Source of the DNA: CAMDTE01 sp964504345
GTDB taxonomy: Bacteria > Bacteroidota > Bacteroidia > Flavobacteriales > Schleiferiaceae
NCBI GenBank assembly: GCA_964504345.1
Contig: CAZDDX010000012.1
Location: 1-36,393 of the forward strand
Direction: 5' to 3'
Length of the DNA: 36,393 nucleotides
The position numbers and the translations under genes were made by a program. Under the pieces are notes generated by a model. It saw nothing but the letters and a program-made list of their open reading frames with translations. It did no database searches and was not told the origin of the DNA. Below, piece after piece: positions 16,071-23,714 of the stretch (its first letter is position 1; each line of letters starts with the position of its first letter).

Positions 16071-16931
16071 ATGATGTTTAAAAAAATCCTTGTAGCGGGC
16101 TTGGCCTTGTTGGCCGGTACCGCAACCCTTCAGGCACAGGAACTGCCCGCGGCCTCCCCCATGGGAACGGTCAAACAACGAATCGGTCTGACCGACGTTG
16201 AACTTTCTTATGCGCGTCCGAGCGCCAAAGGCCGAAAAGTTTTTGGGCAATTGGTCGAATACAAGAAATTGTGGCGCACCGGTGCCAACGGTAGTACCAT
16301 CATTCAGTTTTCAACCGACATCACCTTGGCGGGCCAGAATTTATCGGCCGGCAAGTACAGCATCTTTACCATTCCGGGTGAAAAAGAATGGACCTTGATC
16401 CTGAACCAAAGCACGGATTTGTGGGGCATCGACGGGTACGACGAAGCGAATGACGTACTGCGCGTTGCCTTGGAGCCGCGAAAGATTGCCTATTTGGAAA
16501 CGATGGAGCTTTCGTTTCACAACGTCACCATGGAAGGCGCTACACTGTTTTTGGGTTGGGAAAACACGGGATTGGACATCCCCATTTCGGTGAATACCCA
16601 CCAGAAGGCCATGGACAACATTGAGCGTGCCATTGAGGAAAAACCGGGCGACGCCCGAGTATACCGCAACGCTGCGAGTTACTTGAACAACGTGGAAAAA
16701 GAACTTCCCGTCGCTTTGGGCTTTGCAGAACGTTCGGCACAACTAGCACCGGATTACTGGTATGGGCACTACTTGTACGCCCAGTTGCTGCGCAAGAACG
16801 GTCGAGAAAAAGAAGCCATTAAGGCTGCTGAAACGGCCTTGAAATTGGGCCAAGAGGATGCCGCGAAGAAAAAGCAGCCGTTTAACTACGAAGACGCGTT
16901 GAAAGACTTCTTGAAGAATAAGAAAAAATAG
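16071..16931 (+). CDS. Exported DUF2911 protein with C-terminal TPR-like helices
   Basis: A 286-residue secreted or periplasmic protein. Residues 1-23 form a signal peptide (KK, then a hydrophobic core, cut near LQAQ). Residues about 30-175 match DUF2911, a Bacteroidota domain, with SYARPSAKGRKVFGQLV and KLWRTGANGSTIIQF. Residues about 190-280 look like two or three TPR helical repeats (for example DYWYGHYLYAQLLRKNGREKEAI). The function of DUF2911 is unknown. It starts 9 bases after htpG and could be cotranscribed. A start at the second Met (16074) is equally possible. The gene is followed by the large hairpin that spans the next gene's start. Confidence 0.9.
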   Translation: MMFKKILVAGLALLAGTATLQAQELPAASPMGTVKQRIGLTDVELSYARPSAKGRKVFGQLVEYKKLWRTGANGSTIIQFSTDITLAGQNLSAGKYSIFTIPGEKEWTLILNQSTDLWGIDGYDEANDVLRVALEPRKIAYLETMELSFHNVTMEGATLFLGWENTGLDIPISVNTHQKAMDNIERAIEEKPGDARVYRNAASYLNNVEKELPVALGFAERSAQLAPDYWYGHYLYAQLLRKNGREKEAIKAAETALKLGQEDAAKKKQPFNYEDALKDFLKNKKK

Positions 16932-16955
16932 CGGTAAACCGCGAACAAATACTCC

Positions 16956-17001
16956 AAAACGGAGTTTAAAGAGTATGCAGAAGCTCTTTAAACTCCGTTT
17001 T
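16956..17001 (+). terminator. 18-bp hairpin with T run spanning the start codon of the TonB receptor gene
   Basis: Positions 16956-16973 pair perfectly with 16984-17001, leaving a 10-base loop (16974-16983) that contains the ATG at 16975-16977. The right arm ends in a six-T run (16998-17003). By form this is an intrinsic terminator for the upstream DUF2911 gene, yet its right arm encodes residues 4-9 of the receptor. A competing small stem, ACTCC 16951-16955 with GGAGT 16961-16965, would break the big one. It may act as a terminator, an attenuator or a translation block. Confidence 0.75.
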
Positions 17002-19362
17002 TTCTTTGCGGTGCTGGCCGCGTTTTTTCTCTCTTTTTCCGCCAACGCCCAAGCAGTAGTCAACGGCACCGTGACGGACGGAAAAACCCAAGAAGCACTG
17101 CCCTCGGTTGCGGTAACCCTATTGCCGGAAGGACTGAAAACGGTAACCAATGCTACGGGTCAGTTCCGTTTTGCCAACGTCAAACCCGGTCTGCACAACT
17201 TGCAGTTCACCAGCCTGGGCTACAAGCCCCGGTCCCTTTTTGAAATCCAAGCCCTTTCTACTCGACCCACCGAATTGCAGGTGGTTTTGGAACCGTCGTC
17301 CACGCAACTGGAAGAGGTGAAAATCAACGCGCAAGCCGCATTTGTTAAGGATGCGCAATCGCCCGTCAGCGTGCAGAGCATTGGCATCAACGAAATTCAG
17401 CGCAATCCGGGCGGTAACCAAGACATATCCAAGGTCATTCAGTCCTTGCCGGGTGTGGCCTCTGGCTTGGCCTTCCGCAACGATTTATTCATTCGCGGAG
17501 GCGGCCCCAACGAAAACCGCTTTTTCTTGGACGGCATTGAGATTCCCGCCATCAACCACTTTGCCACCCAAGGCGCGAGCGGCGGCCCGGTGGGCATGAT
17601 CAACGTGAATCTGATCCGCGATGTGGATTTCTTCACCTCGGCGTTTCAGGCACAGCGTGGCAACACGTTGAGTTCCGTCATGGAAATCAACTTGAAAGAC
17701 GGTCGTACGGACCGCACCGGCGGATTGTTTCAGGTGGGTGCTAGTGAAGTGGGACTTTTCTTGGAAGGTCCTTTGTCCAAAAAAACCACCTATTTGGTTT
17801 CTGCAAGACGCTCCTACCTTCAGTTTTTATTTGGCGTGCTTGGACTTCCCTTCTTGCCCTCGTACAACGATTATCAGTTCAAAGTAAAACACCAATTGGG
17901 CAAGCGCAGCTCGCTCACCGTTTTGAGTTTGGGTGCCTACGACGTGTCTACATTGAACACTACCGTGGATTCCTTGCCCGCGCAGCGGTACATCCTCAGC
18001 TATTTGCCAGAATACTTTCAATGGAACTACTCCATTGGGGCCAAATACACCCAGGGGTACGACAACGGCTACCTGAATGTGATCCTGAGTCGTTTCATGC
18101 TCAACAACACGGCGCAGAAATTTGTCAACAACGACAAAAACGCCGATAAGCTGCTGGATTACGCTTCCCAAGAAATTGAAAACAAGCTGCGCGTGGAGCG
18201 CATTTTCAAAGGAAACTCCAGCGAAGGAACGGTCGGCTTCGGTTTGGAGCAAGCCAAATACAACACGCAAACTTTTGACAAACGCTTGCCAGGCGGTGTG
18301 GTATTGGACTACACCAACCAATTCACGTTGTACAAATACAGCCTTTTTGCGCAATGGGCGGGTCGGTTTGCGGACGAGCGCTTGAAGTTGTCACTGGGTT
18401 TCCGCACGGACGGAAACGGGTACAACGACTACATGCGCAATCCACTCAACGGTTTTTCTCCGCGCGCCGCCTTCAGTTACTACCTCAACGAGCGTTGGAC
18501 GGTAGACGCCAACTGGGGCATCTACAAACAGCTCCCCCCCTACACCACGTTGGGCTACAAGGACCGCGACGGTGTTGAAGCCAACCGCGACAACCTAAAA
18601 TTCATGCAGGCCACCCACTACGTTTTGGGAACCACCCAATTTTGGCCGTGGAGTGCCAAAACCTCTGTCGAAGGTTTTTACAAGGACTACCGAAAGTACC
18701 CCTTCTTGACCACCGATCAAATCAGCTTGGCGAATCTGGGGGGTGATTTTGGTGTCATTGGCAACCAACCGGCTACTTCTACGTCCAACGGACGTGCCTA
18801 CGGCGTGGAATTTACGTACCAACAGAAGCTTTATAAGGGCTGGTTTGGCATTGCCGCCATCACCGCCTTCCGAAGTCTGTTTGAAGACAAGGATGGCAAC
18901 CTACTGAACGCCAGTTGGGACAACCGAATGATTGCCACCTTTACCGTGGGCAAGAAATTCGCGAAGAATTGGGAATTGGGCATGCAGTACCAGCACTTGG
19001 GCGGCGCTCCCTACACCCCCTTCGATGCCGACGCAACGGCCCTGCGCTCTAACTGGGACGTGTTGGGACGCAGCGTGGTGGATTACAGCCGCTTGAATAC
19101 CCTCCGAAATCCGGAATTCGACCGTTTGAACGTTCGGGTAGACAAAAAGTGGTACCTGAAAAAATCCTACATCAACTTGTATTTTGACGTTCAAAACGCC
19201 TTGGCGAGCAAAATCGTCAGTGCGCCGTTCATCGACGTGCAGCGCGATGCTGCCGGTGCACCGATTGTGGATCCAAACGACCCTACTCGCTACTTGACGA
19301 CGGAATTGGAAAACGCAAGCGGAACCGTGTTGCCGTCCATCGGATTTATTTTCGGGTTTTAG
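16975..19362 (+). CDS. TonB-dependent outer-membrane receptor with carboxypeptidase-like N-terminal domain
   Basis: Outer-membrane active transporter, 795 residues. The signal peptide is residues 1-26 (MQKLFKLRFFF... cut after SANAQ). A carboxypeptidase-regulatory-like domain follows (28-108, VNGTVTDGKTQEALPSV). EEVKINA (113-119) may serve as the TonB-contact region. The plug (about 125-240) includes LFIRGGGPNENRFFLDGIEIP. The rest is a 22-strand-type barrel ending in ...PSIGFIFGF with the usual terminal Phe. No SusD partner is adjacent, so a siderophore, metal or peptide substrate is as likely as a glycan. The start codon lies in the loop of the hairpin at 16956-17001; no later start would keep the charged part of the signal peptide. 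The 3' end overlaps the convergent NamZ gene by 17 bases. Confidence 0.92.
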   Translation: MQKLFKLRFFFAVLAAFFLSFSANAQAVVNGTVTDGKTQEALPSVAVTLLPEGLKTVTNATGQFRFANVKPGLHNLQFTSLGYKPRSLFEIQALSTRPTELQVVLEPSSTQLEEVKINAQAAFVKDAQSPVSVQSIGINEIQRNPGGNQDISKVIQSLPGVASGLAFRNDLFIRGGGPNENRFFLDGIEIPAINHFATQGASGGPVGMINVNLIRDVDFFTSAFQAQRGNTLSSVMEINLKDGRTDRTGGLFQVGASEVGLFLEGPLSKKTTYLVSARRSYLQFLFGVLGLPFLPSYNDYQFKVKHQLGKRSSLTVLSLGAYDVSTLNTTVDSLPAQRYILSYLPEYFQWNYSIGAKYTQGYDNGYLNVILSRFMLNNTAQKFVNNDKNADKLLDYASQEIENKLRVERIFKGNSSEGTVGFGLEQAKYNTQTFDKRLPGGVVLDYTNQFTLYKYSLFAQWAGRFADERLKLSLGFRTDGNGYNDYMRNPLNGFSPRAAFSYYLNERWTVDANWGIYKQLPPYTTLGYKDRDGVEANRDNLKFMQATHYVLGTTQFWPWSAKTSVEGFYKDYRKYPFLTTDQISLANLGGDFGVIGNQPATSTSNGRAYGVEFTYQQKLYKGWFGIAAITAFRSLFEDKDGNLLNASWDNRMIATFTVGKKFAKNWELGMQYQHLGGAPYTPFDADATALRSNWDVLGRSVVDYSRLNTLRNPEFDRLNVRVDKKWYLKKSYINLYFDVQNALASKIVSAPFIDVQRDAAGAPIVDPNDPTRYLTTELENASGTVLPSIGFIFGF

Positions 19363-20845
19363 GCGGTTCGTATTCCGAGTATTCCGGATAGAGTAACTCG
19401 TCCGAATACAGAAGGTACTGACGTCGCAGTGCAGCAAATCGCTGCAAATCAGCGGCCCACAAATCCGGCCATTGTTCTGTGGGAAGGTTGTTGTTCAATG
19501 CTTCAACCACCAGCAGTGAACCCGTCAGTCGGTTGAAAAAAGGGCGCACAAAACCCGCCTTTCGTTCTGCCTTTGAAATTCTGGGTTTTCGGTACACTTG
19601 GGTGGAATCGAATTCCTGAAAGGCTGGGTAGTCCACAACAGCGGTGTCGTAGGCGAGAAAACCAGAGGTGTCTATGGCCGATGAATGCAACGTACTGTCG
19701 TAGGCCATTCTGAGTTTTCGGCGCTGCAGGTACGCATCCACCCGTTCCTGGCGACGGTCGTCCTCAGCAAGCTGAGCTAAAAAACCGCGGTGCATCTCCG
19801 CCAGCGGTTCCCAGTCCAACGGGGCGCGCGCCATTCGTTTGGTGGGGCTGTACTTGCGACCAAAACAGGTGTCTCCGCGGAAGATCGGGTCCGTTGCGCC
19901 GGACTTGGCGGTTGGGACAAACCGAAAAGTGCCCTTGCGCTCGTACCAAGGTGCGCCGTAGCGTTCAAAGGGATGATCCGTACCGCGGCCTACCGAAACC
20001 GGCGTTCCTTCAAAAAAACACAACGAGGGGTAGGCGTGCAAGGCTTCCGGCGTACGCAGGTTGGGCGAGGGCGGCACGGGCAACACCACCGGCTGACGAC
20101 GGTAGTTGGCCAAAGGCACAACGGTTAGGTTCAATCCTTGTGTTCTCGCCCAACCGGTACCGTGGACCATTTCGGCGTATTCGCCAATGGTCATGCCGTA
20201 GAGAACCGGAACCGGATGCATTCCCACGAAGGATTTGAACTTTACTGTATCCATCACCGGGCCGTCCAAGCGGTCTCCGTTGGGGTTGGGGCGATCCAAT
20301 ACAATCAGCGGTTTGCGGTACGCGGCACAGGACTCCATGACGTAGGTTAGGGTGCTGATGTAGGTGTAAAAACGTGCGCCAACGTCTTGCAAGTCAAAAA
20401 CGACCACATCCACATCCTGCAAATCCGAAGCCGTCGGCTTTTTGTGGTTGCCGTACAACGAAACCAACGGCAATCCGGTGGATTCGTCGCGACCATTGGG
20501 GACGTTCTCTCCGGCGGACAGGACGCTTCGAAAACCGTGTTCCGGCGCAAATACCTTCACCACGTTGACGCCACGTGCACGCAGGGCGTCCACGGTGTGC
20601 ACCCAAGCTCCGTCCCCATAAACGACGGATGCGGCATGGGCCACTACGGCCACTCGAGCACCCAACAGCTTGGGGATGTAACGATCAAAGCGTGCGGCAC
20701 CTGGGGTCCATTCTACCGCCAAAGACGGCACTGGTTCGGACGACCATGCTGCGGAAGCTGACAGTAAAAGTGCCGTTGATAGAACCCATTTTGCAGCACC
20801 AAAAATCCCGTTGAATTGCCTCCCCGGTTGCGCACAGGAGCGCAT
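19346..20845 (-). CDS. Exported NamZ-type exo-beta-N-acetylmuramidase (DUF1343)
   Basis: Periplasmic or surface glycosidase of the DUF1343/NamZ family, which removes N-acetylmuramic acid from the non-reducing end of peptidoglycan fragments. The 499-residue protein starts with a signal peptide (residues 1-33, hydrophobic core WVLSTALLLSASAA). Family landmarks are APEHGFRSVLSAGE, TGLPLVSLYGNHKKP, VVFDLQDVGARFYTYISTL, LDRPNPNGDRLDGPVMD, VPVLYGMTIGEYAEM and the SLCFFEGTPVSVGRGT segment. The C-terminal 120 residues are more divergent. I chose the ATG at 20845 because it puts the signal peptide at the N-terminus. An ATG at 20902 would add 19 residues and just overlap the divergent permease start. 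It implies muropeptide recycling or scavenging. Confidence 0.88.
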   Translation of the reverse strand: MRSCAQPGRQFNGIFGAAKWVLSTALLLSASAAWSSEPVPSLAVEWTPGAARFDRYIPKLLGARVAVVAHAASVVYGDGAWVHTVDALRARGVNVVKVFAPEHGFRSVLSAGENVPNGRDESTGLPLVSLYGNHKKPTASDLQDVDVVVFDLQDVGARFYTYISTLTYVMESCAAYRKPLIVLDRPNPNGDRLDGPVMDTVKFKSFVGMHPVPVLYGMTIGEYAEMVHGTGWARTQGLNLTVVPLANYRRQPVVLPVPPSPNLRTPEALHAYPSLCFFEGTPVSVGRGTDHPFERYGAPWYERKGTFRFVPTAKSGATDPIFRGDTCFGRKYSPTKRMARAPLDWEPLAEMHRGFLAQLAEDDRRQERVDAYLQRRKLRMAYDSTLHSSAIDTSGFLAYDTAVVDYPAFQEFDSTQVYRKPRISKAERKAGFVRPFFNRLTGSLLVVEALNNNLPTEQWPDLWAADLQRFAALRRQYLLYSDELLYPEYSEYEPPKTRK

Positions 20846-20886
20846 TGGAACGAGGACCACACGGCAGGCATCCGGATTGTGCGATG

Positions 20887-20894
20887 TACCTTTG
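20887..20894 (+). promoter_or_regulatory. -7 box of the FtsX-like/DUF58 operon
   Basis: TACCTTTG on the plus strand, 6 bases before the ATG at 20901. It predicts a leaderless or nearly leaderless mRNA. Confidence 0.6.
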
Positions 20895-20900
20895 AAATCC

Positions 20901-22097
20901 ATGCCCAAACCGTACAACCTTCTCGCTCCGTACTGGACCCGATTGCGCACCTCACGTGCGGCAACCGTGGCCCAACGCATCGCGGTGGTGGTGGTGGCGT
21001 GTAGTTTGGCGGTCATGCTCATTGGATTGTCAACGGGAAGGGGATTGCAGGCTGCAATTTCGGATAAATTAACCGGATTGTGGGGTGCTATTCAAGTTCG
21101 TCCCTATGCTGAATCTAGAGATCCATCGGAGGCCGGCATGGTGCTGGACTCCAACCTGTTGCAGCTGTTTTCGGCGAACCCGTCCATTGCATCCGTTCGG
21201 CCTACTCTCTCCACCACGGCCCTCGTTGCGCACCAAGACCGCTTGGAAGCCTTGGTGTACCGAACCCAATCGTATGCGTCGTCGGAGATTGATTTTCTGC
21301 AAGGCAACCCACCCGGGCGCGACGAAGTTGCGCTGCCCGTTGCCTTGGCGCGTCAATGGAATGTTGGGGTGGGCGACGAACTGACGCTTCTTTTTTCGCG
21401 GGGAGCAGACCGTCGGCCCGCGCTCCGCTACGCCACCATCAGCGGACTATTTCAACCCAAACTAGACGAATTGGACGGACATTGGGTCTACGGAGACGTG
21501 CGCCAATTGCGCGAATGGGTGGGTTGGGCAGACCAACGCTACACGGCTGTAGAACTGACCACAGTGCCCGGCATGGATTCGCGAGAAGTAGCGGAAGAAC
21601 TGCGCCCGTTGCTGCCTGCTTTTTGGGAAGCCTATCCGGCCGTAGACGATTATGCGGGTCTGTACCAGTGGCTGGCCTTGTTTGACACCAACCTGACCGT
21701 GGTGGTGGGCGTGTTGCTAGGGGTTGCCCTGTTCAACAGCGCAGTGGTGGTCTTCATCTTGTTGCTGGACCAACGAAAGAACATCGGTATTTTGAAAACA
21801 TTGGGAGCGTCGGCCTCTTTATTGACCCGATTGTTCTTGGCCAAGGCCCAAAAGATGGCGTTATTGGGAATCGCTGGCGGAAACGCTCTGGCCTTTTTGT
21901 TCTGCTTGACCCAGTCCCGTTGGCATTGGCTGACATTGGATCCCAAAACCTACTACGTGGCAACCGTGCCCATTGCGTGGCCTTGGGCAGAATGGATTGC
22001 CCTCAACGGCTTGATGTACGTGTTGGTGCTGGTTTCCATGACCGTTCCTGCTTGGTACTTGGGCCAACAAAAACCCATACGCTCTTTGCAATGGTAA
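20901..22097 (+). CDS. ABC transporter permease, FtsX/LolE-like
   Basis: Inner-membrane permease subunit of the FtsX/MacB/LolCE superfamily, 398 residues. One membrane helix lies near the N-terminus (residues about 25-45, IAVVVVACSLAVMLIGLS). A MacB-like periplasmic core follows (about 50-265), then three C-terminal helices: TVVVGVLLGVALFNSAVVVFILL, the segment around MALLGIAGGNALAFLFCL, and LNGLMYVLVLVSMTVPAWYL. The cytoplasmic coupling region reads LLDQRKNIGILKTLGAS, as in lipoprotein-releasing LolC/E. It ends PIRSLQW. No ATPase gene is adjacent, so its partner must be encoded elsewhere. The start at 20901 lies just past a promoter box; the open frame upstream is antisense to namZ. It overlaps the DUF58 gene by 7 bases. 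Confidence 0.9.
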   Translation: MPKPYNLLAPYWTRLRTSRAATVAQRIAVVVVACSLAVMLIGLSTGRGLQAAISDKLTGLWGAIQVRPYAESRDPSEAGMVLDSNLLQLFSANPSIASVRPTLSTTALVAHQDRLEALVYRTQSYASSEIDFLQGNPPGRDEVALPVALARQWNVGVGDELTLLFSRGADRRPALRYATISGLFQPKLDELDGHWVYGDVRQLREWVGWADQRYTAVELTTVPGMDSREVAEELRPLLPAFWEAYPAVDDYAGLYQWLALFDTNLTVVVGVLLGVALFNSAVVVFILLLDQRKNIGILKTLGASASLLTRLFLAKAQKMALLGIAGGNALAFLFCLTQSRWHWLTLDPKTYYVATVPIAWPWAEWIALNGLMYVLVLVSMTVPAWYLGQQKPIRSLQW

Positions 22098-23041
22098 ACA
22101 CTCCGTATCCCGACTTGCCCCAATTGGAGGACTTGCTTTCCATACAAGGATTGGAACATCTTTCCCTATTTGCCAAGCACTCCGTTAGCGGCCCTTTAGC
22201 CGGGTACCACCGATCTCCTTTGAAAGGGTTTTCGGTAGAATTTGCGGAACACAAACCCTACTACCCGGGAGACAGTTTGCGTCGATTGGATTGGAAAAGA
22301 CTGGCCAAGACGGACAAGATGTTGCTCAAATCCACGGACGCAGAAACCAATCTTCGGTGTACCGTGGTGGTGGACCGGAGCGGTTCCATGCGCACGGACC
22401 GCAAATTGACGTTTGCAACGCTGGGCACGGCGTTGATTGGGGAAGCCTTGGGGAGCCAGCGCGACGCTTTGGGGTTGGTTTGGATGGACGACCAAGGAGC
22501 GCAACCTTCCCACGCCTGCAAAACCTCTCGATCGCACCGGATGAACCTGTACGCGTCTTTGTTGGAAGAACTTCGCACGCAACCCAAGGAGAAGTCCAGC
22601 CGAACGCCCGTTTCCCAAACCCTTCACCAGCTCGCCAACTCCCTCCCGCAACGCTCCATGGTGGTGGTATTCTCCGATTTTTGGGAGCCCGAATCTGCGT
22701 CCGACCGTCCTTGGGCGGAGCTGCAAAAGGCACTGGAACATTTGCGTCAAAAACACTGTTGGGTACTGCTCTTCCCGGTATTTGGCCCCTCAGAATACGC
22801 GCTGTCTGGCACGGAATGGGGATCAAGTTGGACCGAATTGGTGGATTCTGAATCCGGTGAATCATTGATTTTATTGCCCAACGAAGCGCAAAAACGCTAT
22901 TCACAAGCTTTTGAGCGTCGTTTGCAAGCGCTAAAAAGTCTACAGCAACCACCACAAATTCAAGTTAATGAGTGCCTAACCAACGACCATCCGCTTCATG
23001 CATTGCTGCCCTTTTTCCTCGCGCACCAAAAAATGAAATAG
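22091..23041 (+). CDS. DUF58 protein with von Willebrand A-like domain
   Basis: A 316-residue cytoplasmic protein of the DUF58 family. The hallmark YYPGDSLRRLDW (57-68) is followed by a vWA-like domain beginning VVVDRSGSM, whose D95-S97-S99 form a DxSxS metal site. DUF58 proteins usually act with MoxR AAA+ ATPases, and such loci often include vWA membrane proteins. No MoxR gene is in this window. The ATG at 22091 lies inside the last Trp codon of the permease gene, so translation is coupled. The gene ends 52 bases before the tRNA. A role in assembly or activation of a membrane complex with the overlapping permease is an inference from gene order only. Confidence 0.9.
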   Translation: MVNTPYPDLPQLEDLLSIQGLEHLSLFAKHSVSGPLAGYHRSPLKGFSVEFAEHKPYYPGDSLRRLDWKRLAKTDKMLLKSTDAETNLRCTVVVDRSGSMRTDRKLTFATLGTALIGEALGSQRDALGLVWMDDQGAQPSHACKTSRSHRMNLYASLLEELRTQPKEKSSRTPVSQTLHQLANSLPQRSMVVVFSDFWEPESASDRPWAELQKALEHLRQKHCWVLLFPVFGPSEYALSGTEWGSSWTELVDSESGESLILLPNEAQKRYSQAFERRLQALKSLQQPPQIQVNECLTNDHPLHALLPFFLAHQKMK

Positions 23042-23043
23042 GA

Positions 23044-23074
23044 TTTGCGTCGATTAGAATTCTTCGTATATTTG
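23044..23074 (+). promoter_or_regulatory. Promoter of tRNA-Asp
   Basis: TTTG (23044-23047), 19 bases, then TATATTTG (23067-23074): a full match to the Bacteroidota promoter, about 20 bases before the mature tRNA. Confidence 0.85.
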
Positions 23075-23093
23075 CAACCCCAACGAACAATCT

Positions 23094-23167
23094 GGTGCGG
23101 TAGTTCAGTCGGTTAGAATATCGGCCTGTCACGCCGAGGGTCGCGGGTTCGAGTCCCGTCCGCACCG
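23094..23167 (+). tRNA. tRNA-Asp (anticodon GTC)
   Basis: A complete cloverleaf of 74 bases. The acceptor stem is GGTGCGG/CCGCACC, the anticodon stem is TCGGC/GCCGA, and the 7-base loop CTGTCAC has the anticodon GTC at 23128-23130. The T-loop is GGTTCGAGTCC-like (GCGGGTTCGAGTCCCGT) and the discriminator is G. The CCA end is not encoded (the next bases are CAA), so CCA must be added by the nucleotidyltransferase. Confidence 0.98.
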
Positions 23168-23169
23168 CA

Positions 23170-23198
23170 AAGCCTCTCCCTACGGAGAGGCTTTTTTT
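23170..23198 (+). terminator. Terminator after tRNA-Asp
   Basis: Ten-base-pair stem (23170-23179 with 23184-23193), loop CTAC, and a T run through 23198. It starts 3 bases after the tRNA. Confidence 0.92.
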
Positions 23199-23199
23199 A

Positions 23200-23207
23200 T
23201 ACCTTTA
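23200..23207 (+). promoter_or_regulatory. Candidate -7 box of the metal-efflux operon
   Basis: TACCTTTA has one mismatch (last base) to TAnnTTTG and lies 4 bases before the ATG at 23212, directly after the tRNA terminator. The leaderless geometry equals that of aroC and yigZ. Confidence 0.45.
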
Positions 23208-23211
23208 CCTC

Positions 23212-23601
23212 ATGCGTTCTGCTCTTCGTGTTTTACTGCTTTGGACGGCCGGCTTGCTGCTTTTTGCGCATTCGGTGGTTCCGCACGCGCACGGCACGGA
23301 GCACGCTGGCCGTTTTGGAGCGGGTAACTGGGTCTCTGAGCGCCCTTCCGGGAAACCGCTACCCATTGAAGCGGATTTGGGTTCCGATCATTTGGAACAC
23401 TTCCGACTGGACGAGGAAAACACCACGTCCCTTGAAGCCTGCTTGGTTCTTGCGACCGTGCCCGCATCAGTGCCCCATCTTTCCGGGTCCTGTTCGGACG
23501 TCGAGTCAATAAAATCGGGCCTCTTCCCGCCCATCCCGGCGCTTCGTGCACTGGTACCTGCAGAAGGTGCTGGAATTCGCCCCCCTCCTGCCCTTTCTTA
23601 A
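23212..23601 (+). CDS. Small exported protein at the head of the metal-efflux operon
   Basis: A 129-residue protein with an N-terminal signal peptide or anchor (MRSALRVLLLWTAGLLLFAHS). Next comes a short histidine-rich segment, VVPHAHGTEH (residues 22-31), and more His/Asp/Glu around 58-68 (SDHLEHFRLDEE). There is no known domain that I recognise. Small proteins with a signal peptide and clustered histidines are often found directly upstream of CusA/CzcA genes in Bacteroidota, so a periplasmic metal-binding role is plausible but unproven. It starts 4 bases after a candidate -7 box and is followed, after 113 bases, by the CzcA fusion. The C-terminal 40 residues are proline-rich and probably unstructured. 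Confidence 0.75.
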   Translation: MRSALRVLLLWTAGLLLFAHSVVPHAHGTEHAGRFGAGNWVSERPSGKPLPIEADLGSDHLEHFRLDEENTTSLEACLVLATVPASVPHLSGSCSDVESIKSGLFPPIPALRALVPAEGAGIRPPPALS

Positions 23602-23714
23602 GCGCATTGTCCGGTAGTCCGGATGAAGCAGTTGTCAATTCCTGATGCGCCTTTTGGGCACTGGAGTTGCTGAATATCGCTACCCATACTTTTTCATTTT
23701 TTTCTTGGTTGCTC

